Source of the DNA: Clavibacter zhangzhiyongii
GTDB taxonomy: Bacteria; Actinomycetota; Actinomycetes; Actinomycetales; Microbacteriaceae
DNA: 64,000 nucleotides
Reading direction: 5' to 3'
Assembly (NCBI RefSeq): GCF_014775655.1
Contig: NZ_CP061274.1
Location: 1,364,001 to 1,428,000, forward strand
Both the position numbers and the translations under genes were made by a program. Position 1 is the first letter of the stretch, and each line of letters begins with the position of its first letter. The notes under the pieces were generated by a model that did not search any database, was not told the origin of the DNA, and saw nothing but the letters and a program-made list of their open reading frames with translations. Shown here piece by piece: positions 40,758 to 48,964 of this stretch.

Positions 40758-42419
40758 CTACTGGTAGGTGACGAGGTCGGGCACGGGGGAGACGTCGCGC
40801 ATCGTCTGCTCGGGCGTCAGCATGGGCGTGTCCTCGTCGATGAAGTTCTTCCAGCCCCACGCGAGGCCGGCCGGCGCGTCGGCGTGCAGCGCCCGCCAGG
40901 TGGCCTGCTTGTCGGGCTGGCCGCCCTGCCCGTCGGCGTGCACGAGCATCGCGAGCTCGGGGTGGGACGTGTCGAGGGCGGAGCGGTCCTGGATCATGCT
41001 GAGGCGGAACTGGTGCAGCACGAGCATCTTCTGCGGGAGGCCGCGGTCGCGCACGAGGCCCGCGAGCCAGTCGGTCGTCGCGTCGACCTCGGCGGCGGAG
41101 ACGCTGCCGATCTGCTTCAGCGGGACCTGGTCCGCGCCGAGCCGCCACTCGGGGTCGAGCGCGAGGCCCACGCCCGGCTGCGCGAGCACGGACTCGTAGC
41201 GCCTGGCCTGGGTGAGGAAGTCGGTGCGGCCGGGCTGCAGGTCGAGGACGACGTAGACGCCGGCGTCGCGGGCCGCGTCGATCCACGGCTGGAGGGTCTC
41301 GACGGGGACCTCGGAGGAGTAGTCGCCGTCGGGCCCGGCCGAGCCCGCCGCGACGGTCGCGATGAGCTCGAACATGGGGATCACGGGCTCGTCGGAGAAC
41401 GGCTGGTACGCGGCGGCCTGCGCCTTCGCCCGCGCCACCGCGTCCGCCGGGCCCTGCTCGCCCAGCACGCCGAGCGCGCCGGTGCCCGCCGCGCCGTACA
41501 GCGCGACGTAGCGCTTGCCGGGGAGGACGAGCTGGCCGCCGCCCGGGAGCTGGTCGCCGGTGGCAGCCGTGCGGATCCGCCCCTCGAGCGTCGCGTCGTC
41601 GGCGTACGCGGCGCCGACGGCGAGGGTGGAGGCGGCCTGAGCGTCGTGCAGCGCGGCGACCGCGTCGGGGGAAGCGCGCGGATCGGGCGTCGCCTCCGGC
41701 AGGACGGTGACGCCGACGCCGGCCGCGCGCGCCGTCGCGACCGCGGCGAGGGAGGAGGGGGCGTCGGTCGCGAGGGCGTGCGCGTCGGCGAGGGCGGCCG
41801 CCGGCGCGGTGGGCGGGAGGGCCGCGCCCTCGGATCCGGCCGGCGTGGCGGGCGTCGCGCCCGCGGCCGGGGCCGGGGAGGCGAGCGCGGCCACGCGCGC
41901 GACGGCGGCGGCCGGATCCGCGGACGCGTCGGTGCCGGCGTCGGCGACCTCGGCGCCCGTCGCCCGGGCCACGTCGTCCGCGCGCTCGGCGCGCACCACG
42001 GTCGTCGAGTCGGGGAGGGCCGCCGTCGCGTCCTCCGCGAGGTCGCCCACGGCCAGCACGCCCGTGGAGCCGAGCCGCGCGATCTCCGGCGCGGCCCCGG
42101 ATCCCGCGACGATGAGCGGCGCGCCCAGCGCGACGGCGGCGTCGGCGGCGAGCTCCTGCGCGGCGGGGTCGCCCGCGGGCGCCAGCACGCTGACCGGAGC
42201 CGACCGGAACAGGCTCCCGCTCATGGCCACGGATGCGCTGGAGTCGTCGGCGTCGCCCACGACCGTGAGGGCCGCGTCGGGTGCCGCGGTGACGGGACGG
42301 GCGACCTCGGGCGGATCCTGCCGGGCGGTGCACGCGCCGAGCCCGGCCACCAGGGCGGCCGCGGCGAGGAGGGAGACGGAGGCGCGGAGGGACCGGGAGC
42401 GGAGGATCGGTGACGGCAC
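40758..42419 (-). CDS. Large two-part lipoprotein with TIM-barrel-like C-terminal half, function unknown
   Basis: 553 residues. Lipoprotein signal: basic start, Ala/Leu stretch and GLGAC. Residues 40-240 are Ala-rich and contain repeats reminiscent of cell-wall-binding repeat 2 proteins (SVLAPAGDPAAQELAADAAVA, APLIVAGSG, TGVLAVGDLAED). Residues 290-553 look like an alpha/beta barrel: VPVETLQPWIDAARDAGVYV, VLDLQPGRTDFLTQARRYE, VGLALDPEWRL, LVLHQFRLSMI and LAWGWKNFIDEDTP, with acidic residues at strand ends as in glycosidases. I infer a surface protein binding or cutting polysaccharide. GTG 42419 is six bases from a -10 box. Confidence 0.65.
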   Translation of the reverse strand: MPSPILRSRSLRASVSLLAAAALVAGLGACTARQDPPEVARPVTAAPDAALTVVGDADDSSASVAMSGSLFRSAPVSVLAPAGDPAAQELAADAAVALGAPLIVAGSGAAPEIARLGSTGVLAVGDLAEDATAALPDSTTVVRAERADDVARATGAEVADAGTDASADPAAAVARVAALASPAPAAGATPATPAGSEGAALPPTAPAAALADAHALATDAPSSLAAVATARAAGVGVTVLPEATPDPRASPDAVAALHDAQAASTLAVGAAYADDATLEGRIRTAATGDQLPGGGQLVLPGKRYVALYGAAGTGALGVLGEQGPADAVARAKAQAAAYQPFSDEPVIPMFELIATVAAGSAGPDGDYSSEVPVETLQPWIDAARDAGVYVVLDLQPGRTDFLTQARRYESVLAQPGVGLALDPEWRLGADQVPLKQIGSVSAAEVDATTDWLAGLVRDRGLPQKMLVLHQFRLSMIQDRSALDTSHPELAMLVHADGQGGQPDKQATWRALHADAPAGLAWGWKNFIDEDTPMLTPEQTMRDVSPVPDLVTYQ

Positions 42420-42425
42420 CCGACC

Positions 42426-42431
42426 ACGGTA
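42426..42431 (-). promoter_or_regulatory. -10 box TACCGT, leaderless lipoprotein gene
   Basis: Minus-strand TACCGT, six bases, GTG 42419. Confidence 0.55.
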
Positions 42432-42522
42432 CGCGACCCATCCCGGGGGCGCGCGGACCCGCGGTTCCCGCGCGAGCCGTCCACGCGGACCCCCGCGGAC
42501 GGGTCGCGCGGGAGCGTCCCGG

Positions 42523-42528
42523 TACCGT
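42523..42528 (+). promoter_or_regulatory. -10 box TACCGT, leaderless dedA-like gene
   Basis: Plus-strand TACCGT, six bases (GGAGGG), GTG 42535. The purines are too close to the GTG to act as a normal ribosome site. Confidence 0.5.
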
Positions 42529-42534
42529 GGAGGG

Positions 42535-43245
42535 GTGACCGCCCTGATGCCGCCGACCCTCCTGCCGACGACGACCACCGCGCCCCGCCCGGCCGCGACG
42601 GGCGAGGACCCGCTCCAGGGCCTCGACGGGCTGGTGGGCACCGCCGCCCGGGTCATCGAGGCGCTCGGCGAGGCGGGCGTCGGCGCGATGACCTTCGTCG
42701 AGACGGTCTTCCCGCCCATCCCCAGCGAGGTGGTCCTGCCGCTCGCGGGCTTCGTCGCCGCCACCGGTCGGATGAACCTCGTGCTCGTCATCGTGGCCAG
42801 CATCCTCGGCGCGTACCTCGGCGCCCTCCTCCTCTACTGGCTCGGCAGGAAGGCGGGCGAGGAGCGCACCATCCGCGTGCTCTCCAAGCTGCCGCTCGTG
42901 GAGCGCCACGACTTCGAGGTCGCCGCCGCGTGGTTCCACCGCCACGGCCGCTCGGCCGTGTTCTTCGGTCGGCTCGTGCCCGGCGTCCGCAGCCTCATCT
43001 CCCTGCCCGCGGGCGCGGCCGGCATGCACCTCGGCACCTTCAGCTTCTACACGATCGCCGGCAGCGCCCTTTGGAACGGCGCCCTCATCGGCCTCGGCGC
43101 CGCCCTCGGCAGCCAGTACGAGCTCATCGACCGGTACGCGCAGTACCTCGACTACGCGGTCTACGCGGTCCTCGGGATCCTGCTGCTCCTGCTCGTCGTC
43201 CGCGCCCTCCGGCGCCGCCGCCGGGACCGCCGCTCCGCGCGCTGA
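42535..43245 (+). CDS. DedA family membrane protein
   Basis: 236 residues. Family marks: ETVFPPIPSEVVLPLAGFVA, GAYLGALLLYWLGRKAGEE, FFGRLVPGVRSLISLPAGAAGM and FYTIAGSALWNGALIGLGAALG; the conserved Arg of GRxxPxxR is present. DedA/VTT proteins move or flip lipids such as undecaprenyl phosphate and are tied to membrane potential. The C-terminus is very basic (RRRRRDRRSAR). Leaderless GTG start. Confidence 0.9.
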   Translation: MTALMPPTLLPTTTTAPRPAATGEDPLQGLDGLVGTAARVIEALGEAGVGAMTFVETVFPPIPSEVVLPLAGFVAATGRMNLVLVIVASILGAYLGALLLYWLGRKAGEERTIRVLSKLPLVERHDFEVAAAWFHRHGRSAVFFGRLVPGVRSLISLPAGAAGMHLGTFSFYTIAGSALWNGALIGLGAALGSQYELIDRYAQYLDYAVYAVLGILLLLLVVRALRRRRRDRRSAR

Positions 43246-43246
43246 C

Positions 43247-43296
43247 CCGCCGCGGCCCGACCGCCGTGGCCCGTCCGCCGCGGCCCGTCCGCCGCC
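43247..43296. repeat. 14-bp tandem repeat, three full copies and a partial fourth
   Basis: Units at 43247-43260, 43261-43274 and 43275-43288 read CCGCCGCGGCCCGA, CCGCCGTGGCCCGT, CCGCCGCGGCCCGT, then CCGCCGCCG. It lies directly after the dedA-like stop codon, in the 163-base gap before the Gly-rich protein gene; a TACGGT box (43343-43348) follows and could start that gene. Confidence 0.7.
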
Positions 43297-43408
43297 GGGG
43301 CGACGGACACCCGCCTCCCACGCCGCTCCCGGGCGCGGCGCCTACGGTGGAGGCGGCTGATGCGATCGACGATCCCCGCCGATCCGGCCGTCTGCGAGAG
43401 GCACCACC

Positions 43409-44074
43409 ATGGGATTCCTGGACAGGCTCCTGGGCCGCGACGAGCAGCCCGCCGACCGACGCGACCGCTCCGGTGACGCTCGCCCCGCGCGCAGCGAGGA
43501 CGAGATCGCCGTCGAGCGCTACCGCTACCTGCTCCGCACCGCGCCGCCCGAGAAGATCGAGGAGGTGCACGTCGAGGCCTTCGGGAAGCTCACCCCCGAG
43601 CAGCGCGAGATCCTCTTCCGCCAGCTGAGCTCCGACGCGGCCGAGGGCGACGCGCCGCTCGACGACCGGCCCGAGTCGCTCGCACGGTCCGCCACGCGCA
43701 CCGAGATGCGCGCGCCCGGCACGCTCGAGCGGACCCTCGGCCCGCGCGGCGGCCTCGCGGGCGGCAGCGGCGGCATGGGCATGGGCGGCATGATCGCCGG
43801 ATCCATGCTCGGCACCATCGCGGGCGTCGTGGTCGGCTCGGCCATCGCGCAGGCGCTCATCCCCGACGCGGTCGGCCAGGACCAGGCGGGCGCGGACGGC
43901 GGCGCGGACGCGGGTGCCGACGGCGCCGGCGATGCGGGCGGCGCGGACGCGGGCGGCGCGGACGCCGGCGCGGGCGACGCGGGCTCCGGCGACTTCGGCG
44001 GCGGCGACTTCGGCGGCGGGGCCGACTTCGGCGGGGGCGACTTCGGCGGCGGCGGCGACTTCGGCGGCTTCTAG
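43409..44074 (+). CDS. Gly/Asp/Ala-rich repeat protein of unknown function
   Basis: 221 residues. The first 110 residues are charged and helical (MGFLDRLLGRDEQ, RYRYLLRTAPPEKIEEVHVEAF, LTPEQREILFRQL), a pattern seen in actinobacterial proteins with no known role. A short Gly/Met/Ala hydrophobic stretch (GMIAGSMLGTIAGVVVGSAIA) could be membrane-associated. The last 70 residues are low complexity: GADAG units followed by FGGG repeats (GDFGGGDFGGG). No signal peptide. The gene ends at a strong bidirectional terminator. Confidence 0.65.
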   Translation: MGFLDRLLGRDEQPADRRDRSGDARPARSEDEIAVERYRYLLRTAPPEKIEEVHVEAFGKLTPEQREILFRQLSSDAAEGDAPLDDRPESLARSATRTEMRAPGTLERTLGPRGGLAGGSGGMGMGGMIAGSMLGTIAGVVVGSAIAQALIPDAVGQDQAGADGGADAGADGAGDAGGADAGGADAGAGDAGSGDFGGGDFGGGADFGGGDFGGGGDFGGF

Positions 44075-44081
44075 CGCGGCG

Positions 44082-44118
44082 GGCGTCGGGCGGTCGCGCA
44101 CCGCGGCCGCCCGACGCC
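44082..44118. terminator. Very strong bidirectional terminator
   Basis: Outer stem GGCGTCGGGCGG/CCGCCCGACGCC (44082-44093, 44107-44118), continued by a T-G pair and CGCG/CGCG around a CAC loop: 17 stacked pairs without a bulge. It occupies the gap between convergent genes. Confidence 0.8.
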
Positions 44119-44137
44119 GCTCACGGGACGGAGACGG

Positions 44138-45826
44138 TCAGTCGCCCGCGAGGATCCCCTCGCGCACCTTCCGGCGCAGCACCTTGCCGAGCAGCGACGT
44201 CGGCAGCTCGTCGAGCACGACGATCCGCCGCGGCACCTTGTACGCCGTGAGGTGGCCGCGCAGCTCGGCGCGCGCGGCCTGCTCGTCGAGGCTCGCGCCC
44301 TCCTCGAGCACGACGGCGGCCACGACCTCCTCGTCGCCGCCGTCGCGCGGGATCCCGACCACGGCCGCGTCCCGCACCCCGTCCAGCTCCCGCACCGCGT
44401 CCTCGACCTCGCTCGGCGAGACGTTGAAGCCGCCCGTGATGATGAGCTCCTTGATCCGGTCGGCGATGCGCACGAAGCCGTCCGCGTCGACGGTCACGAT
44501 GTCGCCCGTGCGGAACCAGCCGCCGGGCAGCAGCACCGCGGCCGTCTCGTCGGGCCGCCCGTGGTACCCGCGGAACACCTGCGGCCCGCGCACCAGCAGC
44601 TCGCCGGGCTCGCCGGCCGGGCGGTCGACGGACGGGTCCTCGGGATCCACCACCCGCACCTCGGTGTTCGGCAGCGGCAGGCCCACGGTGCCGGCGCGAC
44701 GCGTGTCGCCGACGGGGTTGGCCATGAGCACGGGCGAGCACTCCGACAGGCCGTAGCCCTCCACGAGCCACCCGCCCGTCTGCTCCTCCCACGGCACCAC
44801 CACCGTCTCCGGCAGCGCCATGGCCCCCGAGATCGAGATGGAGATGCCCGCGAGCGAGACGCCCTGGGCCTCCGCCGCCTCGCGCAGCCGGGCGTAGATG
44901 GGCGGCACGGCCGGCAGGAACGTGGGCGGGTGGCGGCGGATCGCCTGCAGCACGAGGTCCGGCTCGAAGCGCGGGAAGAGCACCAGGCGGGAGCCCATGC
45001 TCATCGCGAAGGTGAGGCAGAGGGTCAGCCCGTAGGCGTGGAACATGGGCAGCACGGCGTAGACGACGCTCGTGCCGCGGGGGACCGTCGGCACCCAGGC
45101 GCGCGACTGGGCCGCGTTGGCGCTCAGGTTGAGGTGCGTGAGCTCGGCGCCCTTCGGGGTGCCCGTCGTGCCGCTCGTGTACTGAATCACCGCGAGGTCG
45201 TCGGCGCCGGGCCGCGGGTGGTCGGCGGGCAGGGGCGCGGACGCCGTGATCCGCTCCCACGGGATCGTGCCGCTCACCTTCGCCGCGATGGCGGCCCGGG
45301 CGGCGCGCGCCTTCGGGACGGGCAGGCGGAGGAGGAGCCGCGTCCGCAGCGGCATGGCGCGCGTCACATCGACCGACACGATCCGCTCGGGCCGCGCGGC
45401 GTCCGGCAGCCCCTGGATGGTGGCCACCGACCGGTCCCACGCGATGACCGTGCGCGCGCCGTGGTCCTCGAACTGGTGCTGCAGCTCGCGCGGCGTGTAC
45501 AGCGGGTTGTGCTCGACGACCACGGCGCCGAGGCGCAGCACCGCGTAGAACGCGACGACGTGCTGCGGGCAGTTCGGCAGCACGATGGCGACGGGGTCGC
45601 CGGCGCGCACGCCCGCGTCGGCGAGGCCCTGCGCGGCCCGGGCGATCTGCTCGCCGAGCTCGCGGTAGCTGGTCTCCGCGCCGAGGAAGTCGAGCGCGGT
45701 GCCGCCCGGGAAGCGGAGCACGGACTGGTCGACGATGTCGACGAGCGATCCCTGCGGCAGGTCGATCTCGTGCGGGACGTCGGGCGCGTAGCTGGCCAGC
45801 CAGGGCCGGTCGGTGGGGGTGGTCAC
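44138..45826 (-). CDS. Long-chain acyl-CoA synthetase (paralogue 1)
   Basis: 562 residues, cytoplasmic AMP-forming ligase: fatty acid + ATP + CoA gives acyl-CoA. The AMP motif is IQYTSGTTGTPKGAELTH, followed by VEGYGLSECSPV, GGWFRTGDIVTVDADGFVRI and KELIITGGFNVSPSEVED; the catalytic Lys is in LLGKVLRRKVREG. It is closely similar in length and sequence to the product of the gene at 48965-50653. GTG 45826 is seven bases after a -10 box. Confidence 0.9.
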   Translation of the reverse strand: MTTPTDRPWLASYAPDVPHEIDLPQGSLVDIVDQSVLRFPGGTALDFLGAETSYRELGEQIARAAQGLADAGVRAGDPVAIVLPNCPQHVVAFYAVLRLGAVVVEHNPLYTPRELQHQFEDHGARTVIAWDRSVATIQGLPDAARPERIVSVDVTRAMPLRTRLLLRLPVPKARAARAAIAAKVSGTIPWERITASAPLPADHPRPGADDLAVIQYTSGTTGTPKGAELTHLNLSANAAQSRAWVPTVPRGTSVVYAVLPMFHAYGLTLCLTFAMSMGSRLVLFPRFEPDLVLQAIRRHPPTFLPAVPPIYARLREAAEAQGVSLAGISISISGAMALPETVVVPWEEQTGGWLVEGYGLSECSPVLMANPVGDTRRAGTVGLPLPNTEVRVVDPEDPSVDRPAGEPGELLVRGPQVFRGYHGRPDETAAVLLPGGWFRTGDIVTVDADGFVRIADRIKELIITGGFNVSPSEVEDAVRELDGVRDAAVVGIPRDGGDEEVVAAVVLEEGASLDEQAARAELRGHLTAYKVPRRIVVLDELPTSLLGKVLRRKVREGILAGD

Positions 45827-45833
45827 CCCTCCC

Positions 45834-45839
45834 ACCCTA
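45834..45839 (-). promoter_or_regulatory. -10 box TAGGGT, leaderless acyl-CoA synthetase 1
   Basis: Minus-strand TAGGGT, seven bases, GTG 45826. Confidence 0.5.
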
Positions 45840-45894
45840 GGCCGCGGGCGCGCGCCAGCCGGTGACGGGCAGGCGACGACCGGGGGGACGCGGG

Positions 45895-46338
45895 TCAGCG
45901 CCGGCCCGCGCGCCCCTCGGCGAGGTGGGCGAGCCGGCGGAGCGTCTCGACGTTCCGCGCGTGCAGGAGCAGGTCCATGATCGGCCCTGGCACGAGGCGG
46001 CCGGGGCCGCGGACGGCCTCCTCGGTCATCCGCACCTCGCAGCCGTCGGCGATCGTACGCACCTCGAGCGTGACGCGGGCCTCGCCGAGCGGCCAGCCCT
46101 TGGGCTGCATGACCATGCGGCGCGGCGGGTCCCACTCGAGCATCGTGGTGGCGTCATCGATGAGCACGGGCCAGGAGCCGAAGGAGTGGTGCAGCTTCGC
46201 GCCGACGGCGGGCCAGGCGTCGTCGACCGCGCGCATCCGCGACGCGCCGACGACCCAGGCGGGGAACAGCCAGCCGTCGGCGATCACCTCCGCGACGTCG
46301 GTGGGCGAGCACTCCATGCGGCGGCGGGTGACGGACAT
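45895..46338 (-). CDS. SRPBCC (START-like) family protein
   Basis: 147 residues. Reads as a polyketide cyclase/dehydrase-type START fold: RRRMECSPTDVAEVIADGW, AVGAKLHHSFGSWPVLIDD, TMLEWDPPRRMVMQPKGWPLG and GCEVRMTEEAVRGPG. These bind hydrophobic ligands in a cavity; no catalytic residues can be named. It lies next to a CrtI-like oxidoreductase on the same strand and may handle a shared lipid or isoprenoid. Its own ATG has only GGGAGC immediately upstream. Confidence 0.75.
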   Translation of the reverse strand: MSVTRRRMECSPTDVAEVIADGWLFPAWVVGASRMRAVDDAWPAVGAKLHHSFGSWPVLIDDATTMLEWDPPRRMVMQPKGWPLGEARVTLEVRTIADGCEVRMTEEAVRGPGRLVPGPIMDLLLHARNVETLRRLAHLAEGRAGRR

Positions 46339-46409
46339 GCTCCCAGTCTGCCGTCCGCGTCCAGGCTCCGGTAATCGGCACGGGGGCTCGACGCCCGGGC
46401 GCCGTCCTG

Positions 46410-47858
46410 CTACAGCGAGAGGTCGGGCCCCCGCTCGATCCCGAACTCGTGCCGCAGCGCGCTCCGGGCGGCCTGGTAGCCGGCCATGCCGTGCACGCCC
46501 GGGCCGGGGGTGGCCGAGCTCGACGCGAGGTAGACGCCGGCGGCCGGGGTGCGCCAGGGATCCGGCGAGAGCACCGGCCGCGCGATGAGCTGCCACGCGC
46601 TCGCGGCGCCCGCGGCGATGTCGCCGCCGATGTAGTTGGGGTCGTGCTCCTCCATGCCGACGGCGTCGATGCTGGAGGAGGCGAGGATCAGGTCGCGGAA
46701 GCCGGGGGCGAACCGCTCGATCTGCCGCGTGATCGCCTCGGTCTGGTCGACCGTGGAGCCCGCGGGCACGTGCGTGTACGCCCACAGCACGTGCTTCCCC
46801 TCGGGCGCCCGGCCGGGATCGTCGACGGACGGCTGCGCGACGAGCACGTACGGGTCGTCGCTGTGCCGGCCCGCGGCCACGTCGCGCTCCGCCCGCTGGA
46901 TCTCGGCCCGGGTCCCGCCGACGTGCAGCGTGCCCGCGCGGCGGAGCTCGGGGTCGGTCCACGGCACGGGGCCGGAGAGCGCGAAGTCGACCTTCGAGGC
47001 GGCGTTCCCGTAGCGGAAGCGGCGGATGGCGCGGAGGTAGCGCTCGGGGAGGCGGTCGCCGGCGATGCGGGCGAGGGCGCGCGCGCTCGTGTCGAGGAGC
47101 ACGGCCCGGGCGGACGGCAGCTCGTCGAGCGAGGTGACCTCGGATCCGGTCACGACCTCGCCGCCGTGCGCCCGGAGGTCGTCGACGAGCGCGTCGACGA
47201 TGGACTGGCTGCCGCCGATGGGCACCGGCCAGCCGCGCGCGTGGGCGTAGGCGCCCAGCGACAGCGCGGCCGCCGCGGTCGAGACGCTCGGCATCGTCTG
47301 GATCGCGTGCGCCGCGACGCCCGTGAACATGGCGGGTGCGACGTCACCGCGGAAGCGCGCGTGCCAGAGCGGCGAGCCCTGCTCGAGCGCGCGGAGGCCG
47401 AGGCGGATCGCGGTGGGCGGGTGGCGCGGCACCTGCAGGAGCGGGCCGTTCGTGAACTGGGCGACGCGGTCCGCCGTCTCGGCCAGCGGACCCATCAGCT
47501 GCCGCCACGCGCGACCGTCGACGCCGAGCGCGTCGACCGTGCGCTCGATGTCCCGGTACGCGATGCCGGACCGGCCGCCGTCGAGCGGGTGCGCGTAGGA
47601 GATGTCCGGCACCACGAGGTCGATGCGCCGGTCGAGCTGGAAGGCGCGGAAGAAGCCGGACGCGAGCGCCATCGGGTGCACGGCGGAGCAGATGTCGTGG
47701 TGGAAGCCGGGCAGCGTGAGCTCCGCCGTGCGGCTCCCGCCGCCGATGGTGTCCGCGCGCTCGTGCACCTGGACCCGGAGGCCCGCGCGGGCCATCGTCA
47801 CGGCCGCGGCCAGCCCGTTGGGTCCGGATCCGACCACGATCGCGTCGATGTCAGCCAT
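46410..47858 (-). CDS. CrtI/PYROXD2-like FAD-dependent oxidoreductase
   Basis: 482 residues. FAD-binding start DAIVVGSGPNGLAAAVTMARAG and the second dinucleotide region VHERADTIGGGSRT; the C-terminal motif GVYLASSSATPGPGVHGMAGY corresponds to the carotenoid-desaturase ending. Sequence in between (FHHDICSAVHPMALASGFF) matches the bacterial group related to phytoene desaturases but distinct from true CrtI; no other carotenoid genes are nearby, so carotenoid synthesis is not implied. ATG 47858 is six bases after a -10 box. Confidence 0.85.
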   Translation of the reverse strand: MADIDAIVVGSGPNGLAAAVTMARAGLRVQVHERADTIGGGSRTAELTLPGFHHDICSAVHPMALASGFFRAFQLDRRIDLVVPDISYAHPLDGGRSGIAYRDIERTVDALGVDGRAWRQLMGPLAETADRVAQFTNGPLLQVPRHPPTAIRLGLRALEQGSPLWHARFRGDVAPAMFTGVAAHAIQTMPSVSTAAAALSLGAYAHARGWPVPIGGSQSIVDALVDDLRAHGGEVVTGSEVTSLDELPSARAVLLDTSARALARIAGDRLPERYLRAIRRFRYGNAASKVDFALSGPVPWTDPELRRAGTLHVGGTRAEIQRAERDVAAGRHSDDPYVLVAQPSVDDPGRAPEGKHVLWAYTHVPAGSTVDQTEAITRQIERFAPGFRDLILASSSIDAVGMEEHDPNYIGGDIAAGAASAWQLIARPVLSPDPWRTPAAGVYLASSSATPGPGVHGMAGYQAARSALRHEFGIERGPDLSL

Positions 47859-47864
47859 GCGTCG

Positions 47865-47870
47865 AGGCTA
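47865..47870 (-). promoter_or_regulatory. -10 box TAGCCT, leaderless oxidoreductase
   Basis: Minus-strand TAGCCT, overlapping the end of the upstream SDR gene, six bases, ATG 47858. Confidence 0.5.
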
Positions 47871-48866
47871 TCGGCGCCGGAGCGCGACGGTGCCGGCGAC
47901 GAGGCCCGAGACGAGCGCGCCCGCCCCGATGGCCACGGCCTTCGCCCGGTTGCGGACGATCCAGATCTGCGGGCTCATGGTGCGGGCCTGGTCGCTGAAG
48001 ATGCCGCGGGCGCCGTGGTCGCCCGCGGTGGGCGTGTACAGGTTGGTCGGCAGCATGGGCTGGGTCTTCTCGGCGGCCTGCTGGCCCGAGTAGCCCACCT
48101 TCGCGAGGTAGCCGTCGAGCCAGTTGGCGACGAAGCGGTTGCCCAGCACGGTCTTCACCGTCGGCTCGCCCACCCAGTTGCGCCGCTTGGGCTTCTCGGC
48201 GACGGCGGCGATGGCCTGCGCGCCCACCTCGGGCTCGAAGATCGGCGGCACGGGCTGCGGGTGGTGCGGCAGCTGCGACTTGACCCAGTTGAACTGGATG
48301 GTGTTGAGGGCGGGCATGTCGACCGTGGAGATGGCGACCGCGCTCCCGTTGTGGATCAGCTCGGTCGTCACGGACTCGGTGAAGCCCTGCACGGCGTGCT
48401 TGGCGGCGCAGTAGGCGGCCTGCAGCGGGATCCCGCGGTGCGCGAGGGCCGAGCCGACCTGGATGACGTGGCCGCTGTCGCGCGGGACCATGCGGCTGAG
48501 GGCGGCGCGCGTGCCGTTGACGAAGCCGAAGTAGTTGACCGCGGTGGCCCGCTCGAAGTCGGCGGGGTCGGTGGTCAGGAACTCGCCGAAGACGCCGACC
48601 ATGGCGTCGTTGACCCAGAGGTCGATGGGGCCGAGCTCATCCTCGACGCGGTCGGCGGCGGCCTCGACGGCCAGGCGGTCGGCGACGTCGGTGGAGATGC
48701 CGAGGCCGCGGCGACCGCGCGCCTCGATGTCGGCGACGGCGCCCGCGAGCCCGTCCTCGCCGCGCGCCAGGACGGCGACGTCCCAGCCGCGGTCCGCGAG
48801 CTCCCGGACGGTGGCCCGTCCCAGTCCTGCGGATCCTCCGGTGACGACGGCGATGCCTCGAGTCAT
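47868..48866 (-). CDS. Short-chain dehydrogenase/reductase with C-terminal membrane tail
   Basis: 332 residues. Classical SDR: VVTGGSAGLGRAT (TGxxxGxG), the NAG equivalent VNDAMVG, and YCAAKHA (YxxxK active site) with Ser in VGSALAHRG. The region after residue 230 is longer than usual and ends in a hydrophobic segment plus RRR (AVAIGAGALVSGLVAG), suggesting tail anchoring to the membrane, as in lipid-acting SDRs. AAGGAG lies four bases before ATG 48866. Confidence 0.88.
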   Translation of the reverse strand: MTRGIAVVTGGSAGLGRATVRELADRGWDVAVLARGEDGLAGAVADIEARGRRGLGISTDVADRLAVEAAADRVEDELGPIDLWVNDAMVGVFGEFLTTDPADFERATAVNYFGFVNGTRAALSRMVPRDSGHVIQVGSALAHRGIPLQAAYCAAKHAVQGFTESVTTELIHNGSAVAISTVDMPALNTIQFNWVKSQLPHHPQPVPPIFEPEVGAQAIAAVAEKPKRRNWVGEPTVKTVLGNRFVANWLDGYLAKVGYSGQQAAEKTQPMLPTNLYTPTAGDHGARGIFSDQARTMSPQIWIVRNRAKAVAIGAGALVSGLVAGTVALRRR

Positions 48867-48887
48867 TGCGCTCCTTCTATGGTTGGT

Positions 48888-48900
48888 GCACGAAACGTGC
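48888..48900. promoter_or_regulatory. Palindrome GCACG-AAA-CGTGC upstream of the SDR gene
   Basis: A perfect 5-3-5 inverted repeat 22 bases upstream of the SDR start codon and in the 98-base gap after acyl-CoA synthetase 2. Its size and place suit an operator for a dimeric repressor, but no regulator gene is adjacent. Confidence 0.3.
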
Positions 48901-48964
48901 CCCTCCACCGTAGGACCGACGCGCCCTCCCAGGCGGACCCGGGGCGCCACCTGCCAGGCGGCGG

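Noticed and set aside
43247-43296. CRISPR-like array
   Set aside because: Units are directly abutting 14-mers with no spacers.
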